Source of the DNA: an uncultured Nocardioides sp.
GTDB taxonomy: Bacteria > Actinomycetota > Actinomycetes > Propionibacteriales > Nocardioidaceae
Reading direction: 5' to 3'
NCBI RefSeq assembly: GCF_947488025.1
Contig: NZ_CANKYS010000008.1
Coordinates: forward strand, 124,001-188,000
Length of the DNA: 64,000 nt
A model generated the notes under the pieces. It had not been told where the DNA came from. It was given only the letters and a program-made list of their open reading frames with translations, and did no database searches. A program made the position numbers and the translations under genes. Position 1 is the stretch's first letter, and each line of letters starts with the position of its first letter. Shown here piece by piece: positions 62,767-64,000 of the stretch.

Positions 62767-64000
62767 TCACCAGCTCGTGGGCTTCTCCGGGGCGAACAGC
62801 CAGGTGTGGAAGAACGCGGAGAGGTCCTGCCCGGACTCCTCCTCGAAGACCGCGATGAAGTCGTCGGTCGTCCCCGTCGCGTCGTCGTAGCGCTGCAGCC
62901 ACTCGCGCGTCGCCGCGAAGAACGCCTCGTCGCCGACCTTCGCGCGCAGTGCGTGGAGCGTGCCGGCACCTCGGTTGTAGACCTGCGTCGCGAAGAGCCC
63001 GAGCGGGCCGGGATCACCGATCGGCAGTGACCAGTACCCCGACGTGCGGGCCGGGGCGTACCAGGTGTCGAACGCCTGTTGCGCGGTGGTGCCGCCGTTC
63101 TCCTCGGCCCACAGCCAGCTCGCGTAGGTCGCCCAGCCCTCGTTGAGCCAGATGTGCTGCCACGTGTCGGGGCTGACGGCGTTGCCGAGCCACTGGTGTG
63201 CGAGCTCGTGCGCGACGGTGCCCTGGGATGCCTGTCTCGAGTAGACCGGACGGGTCTGGGTCTCCAACGCATATCCCACGCTGTCGTCGTCGACGATCGA
63301 GCCGAAGGAGGCGAAGGGATAGGCACCGAACCGCGACTCGAAGAAGTCGATCATCCGCGGCTGCAACGCCAGGCTGGCGTCGGTGGTGGCGAGCTGACCA
63401 GTGGTGAGCTTGCTGTCGACGAAGTCGTGGATGGGCACCCCGCTCGCCGACGTGGTCACCGGTCGCTGGACGAAGTCACCGACGGACGCCGTCGTCAGGT
63501 AGCTGGCCTGCTGGTCAGGGGCCTCCCAGGACCACGTCGTCGTACCGTCCGCCGTCACCGGTTCCCCGGCCGGCAGGCCATTGGCCACCGCGGTCTTGCC
63601 GGCAGGCACCGTGATCTCGAAGCTGTAGGTCGCCTTGTCCCGCTGGTGGTCGCTGACCGGGTACCACGTCATCGACCCCTCCGGCTCGCTGACCACCATC
63701 GCGCCGTCGCGCGTGGTGACCCAGCCGTAGAGCGCGCCCTCGACGTCGGTCGGGCGCGTGGTCGCGCCGCCGTAGGTGACGACCACCCGCGCCGACTGCC
63801 CGGCCTTGAGCTTGGGACGCGGCTGGACCGTCAGCTCCCAGCTGCGGCTCGCGTCGTCCTGCACGTGCCAGTACGCCGCTCCGTCGACCTCCACCCCGTC
63901 GGCCGGGGGCTCGATGCCGGTGGCGCGCTTGCCGTTGACGGTGAGCGCCGAGACCGTCATGCCGCGCAGGTCGAGGTTGAAGCGGTCGAGGTCCTGGCGC
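62767..64000 (-). CDS. M1 family metallopeptidase (5' end outside window)
   Basis: A zinc aminopeptidase cut by the window edge; the frame stays open to base 64000 (RQDLDRFNLDLRGMTVSALTVNG). The zinc site is TVAHELAHQWLGNAVSPDTWQHIWLNEGWATY (HEXXH-x18-E). Upstream is the M1 N-terminal beta domain with VSEPEGSMTWYPVSDHQRDKATYSFEITVPAG. The usual GAMEN exopeptidase motif is replaced by a SVGYALETQTRPVY-like segment, common in secreted actinobacterial members. It is likely secreted, but the signal peptide is not in view. It is separated from the protease operon by 333 bases and probably unrelated. Confidence 0.92.
   Translation of the reverse strand, partial: RQDLDRFNLDLRGMTVSALTVNGKRATGIEPPADGVEVDGAAYWHVQDDASRSWELTVQPRPKLKAGQSARVVVTYGGATTRPTDVEGALYGWVTTRDGAMVVSEPEGSMTWYPVSDHQRDKATYSFEITVPAGKTAVANGLPAGEPVTADGTTTWSWEAPDQQASYLTTASVGDFVQRPVTTSASGVPIHDFVDSKLTTGQLATTDASLALQPRMIDFFESRFGAYPFASFGSIVDDDSVGYALETQTRPVYSRQASQGTVAHELAHQWLGNAVSPDTWQHIWLNEGWATYASWLWAEENGGTTAQQAFDTWYAPARTSGYWSLPIGDPGPLGLFATQVYNRGAGTLHALRAKVGDEAFFAATREWLQRYDDATGTTDDFIAVFEEESGQDLSAFFHTWLFAPEKPTSW

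Noticed and set aside
62767-64000. M1 peptidase as an eighth gene of the conflict operon
   Set aside because: It is separated by 333 bases with a terminator-like hairpin, and it belongs to a common secreted family.

Overview
The window is about 70% GC, densely packed, with many GTG starts and ATGA/GTGA start-stop overlaps. The gene families (HGxxPAAW protein, DUF3046 beside recA, Corynebacterium-type glgA/glgC, ECF42 sigma factors with DGPF proteins, a RRHVDL leader peptide) point to an actinobacterial chromosome, most likely Nocardioidaceae (Nocardioides-like). Most of it is ordinary core genome with no prophage or CRISPR array. Two stretches are clearly accessory: an insertion sequence at 34.3-36.1 kb and a large protease/ATPase operon at 50.6-62.4 kb.

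Layout. 1-2.9 kb: end of a trp/his operon on the minus strand (trpC, HGxxPAAW protein, Trp-associated membrane protein, hisI, class IV aminotransferase). 3.0-3.4 kb: tRNA-Gly, tRNA-Cys and tRNA-Val with a terminator. 3.5-12 kb: cation/proton antiporter, small membrane proteins, a secreted CHAP-domain protein, sulfotransferase, potassium channel, YihY protein and an AidB-like dehydrogenase. 12-14.5 kb: two tandem paralogous small Sm-like proteins and phosphoglucomutase. 14.6-17 kb: three DGPF proteins and an ECF42-type sigma factor. 17-19.5 kb: divergent glgC and glgA. 19.6-25.5 kb: glyA, a DUF5701 protein, then a sulfate assimilation cluster (leader peptide, sulfite reductase, zinc-ribbon protein, cysH, sirohydrochlorin chelatase). 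25.5-29.5 kb: alkylation repair, DUF3037/HipA-like pair, PPK2, GNAT, phosphoribosyltransferase. 29.6-34.3 kb: recA-recX with a LexA box, MFS exporter, DUF3046, methyltransferase, DinB protein.

At 34.3-36.1 kb an IS5-type element carries an AadA-like nucleotidyltransferase as a passenger inside its inverted repeats. It sits between the first 20 codons and the apparent last codons of a GNAT gene whose middle is gone. 36.1-50.5 kb holds an acyl-CoA synthetase, Nudix hydrolase, ABC-2 exporter, a three-gene WXG/lipase-like set, a PQQ-type sugar dehydrogenase lipoprotein, a second DGPF/ECF42 pair, a LysR/SDR divergent pair, an epimerase and a small A-type-carrier-like protein.

The most interesting region is one minus-strand operon read from 62433 down to 50591 with seven tightly coupled genes: a trypsin-like protease with a tail of 9-residue Asp/Thr repeats; a GTGA-overlapping MvdD-like ATP-grasp ligase; a subtilisin-trypsin double protease; a 59-residue protein; an EAD1-trypsin; a protein with two EAD1-like domains and a degenerate P-loop; and a 1294-residue STAND/NB-ARC ATPase with a helical array, an EAD1-like domain and a dead trypsin-like domain. 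I read this as an NTP-dependent proteolytic conflict (defence or cell suicide) system in which the ATP-grasp enzyme may modify the repeat tail of its partner protease. The window ends inside an M1 metallopeptidase gene.
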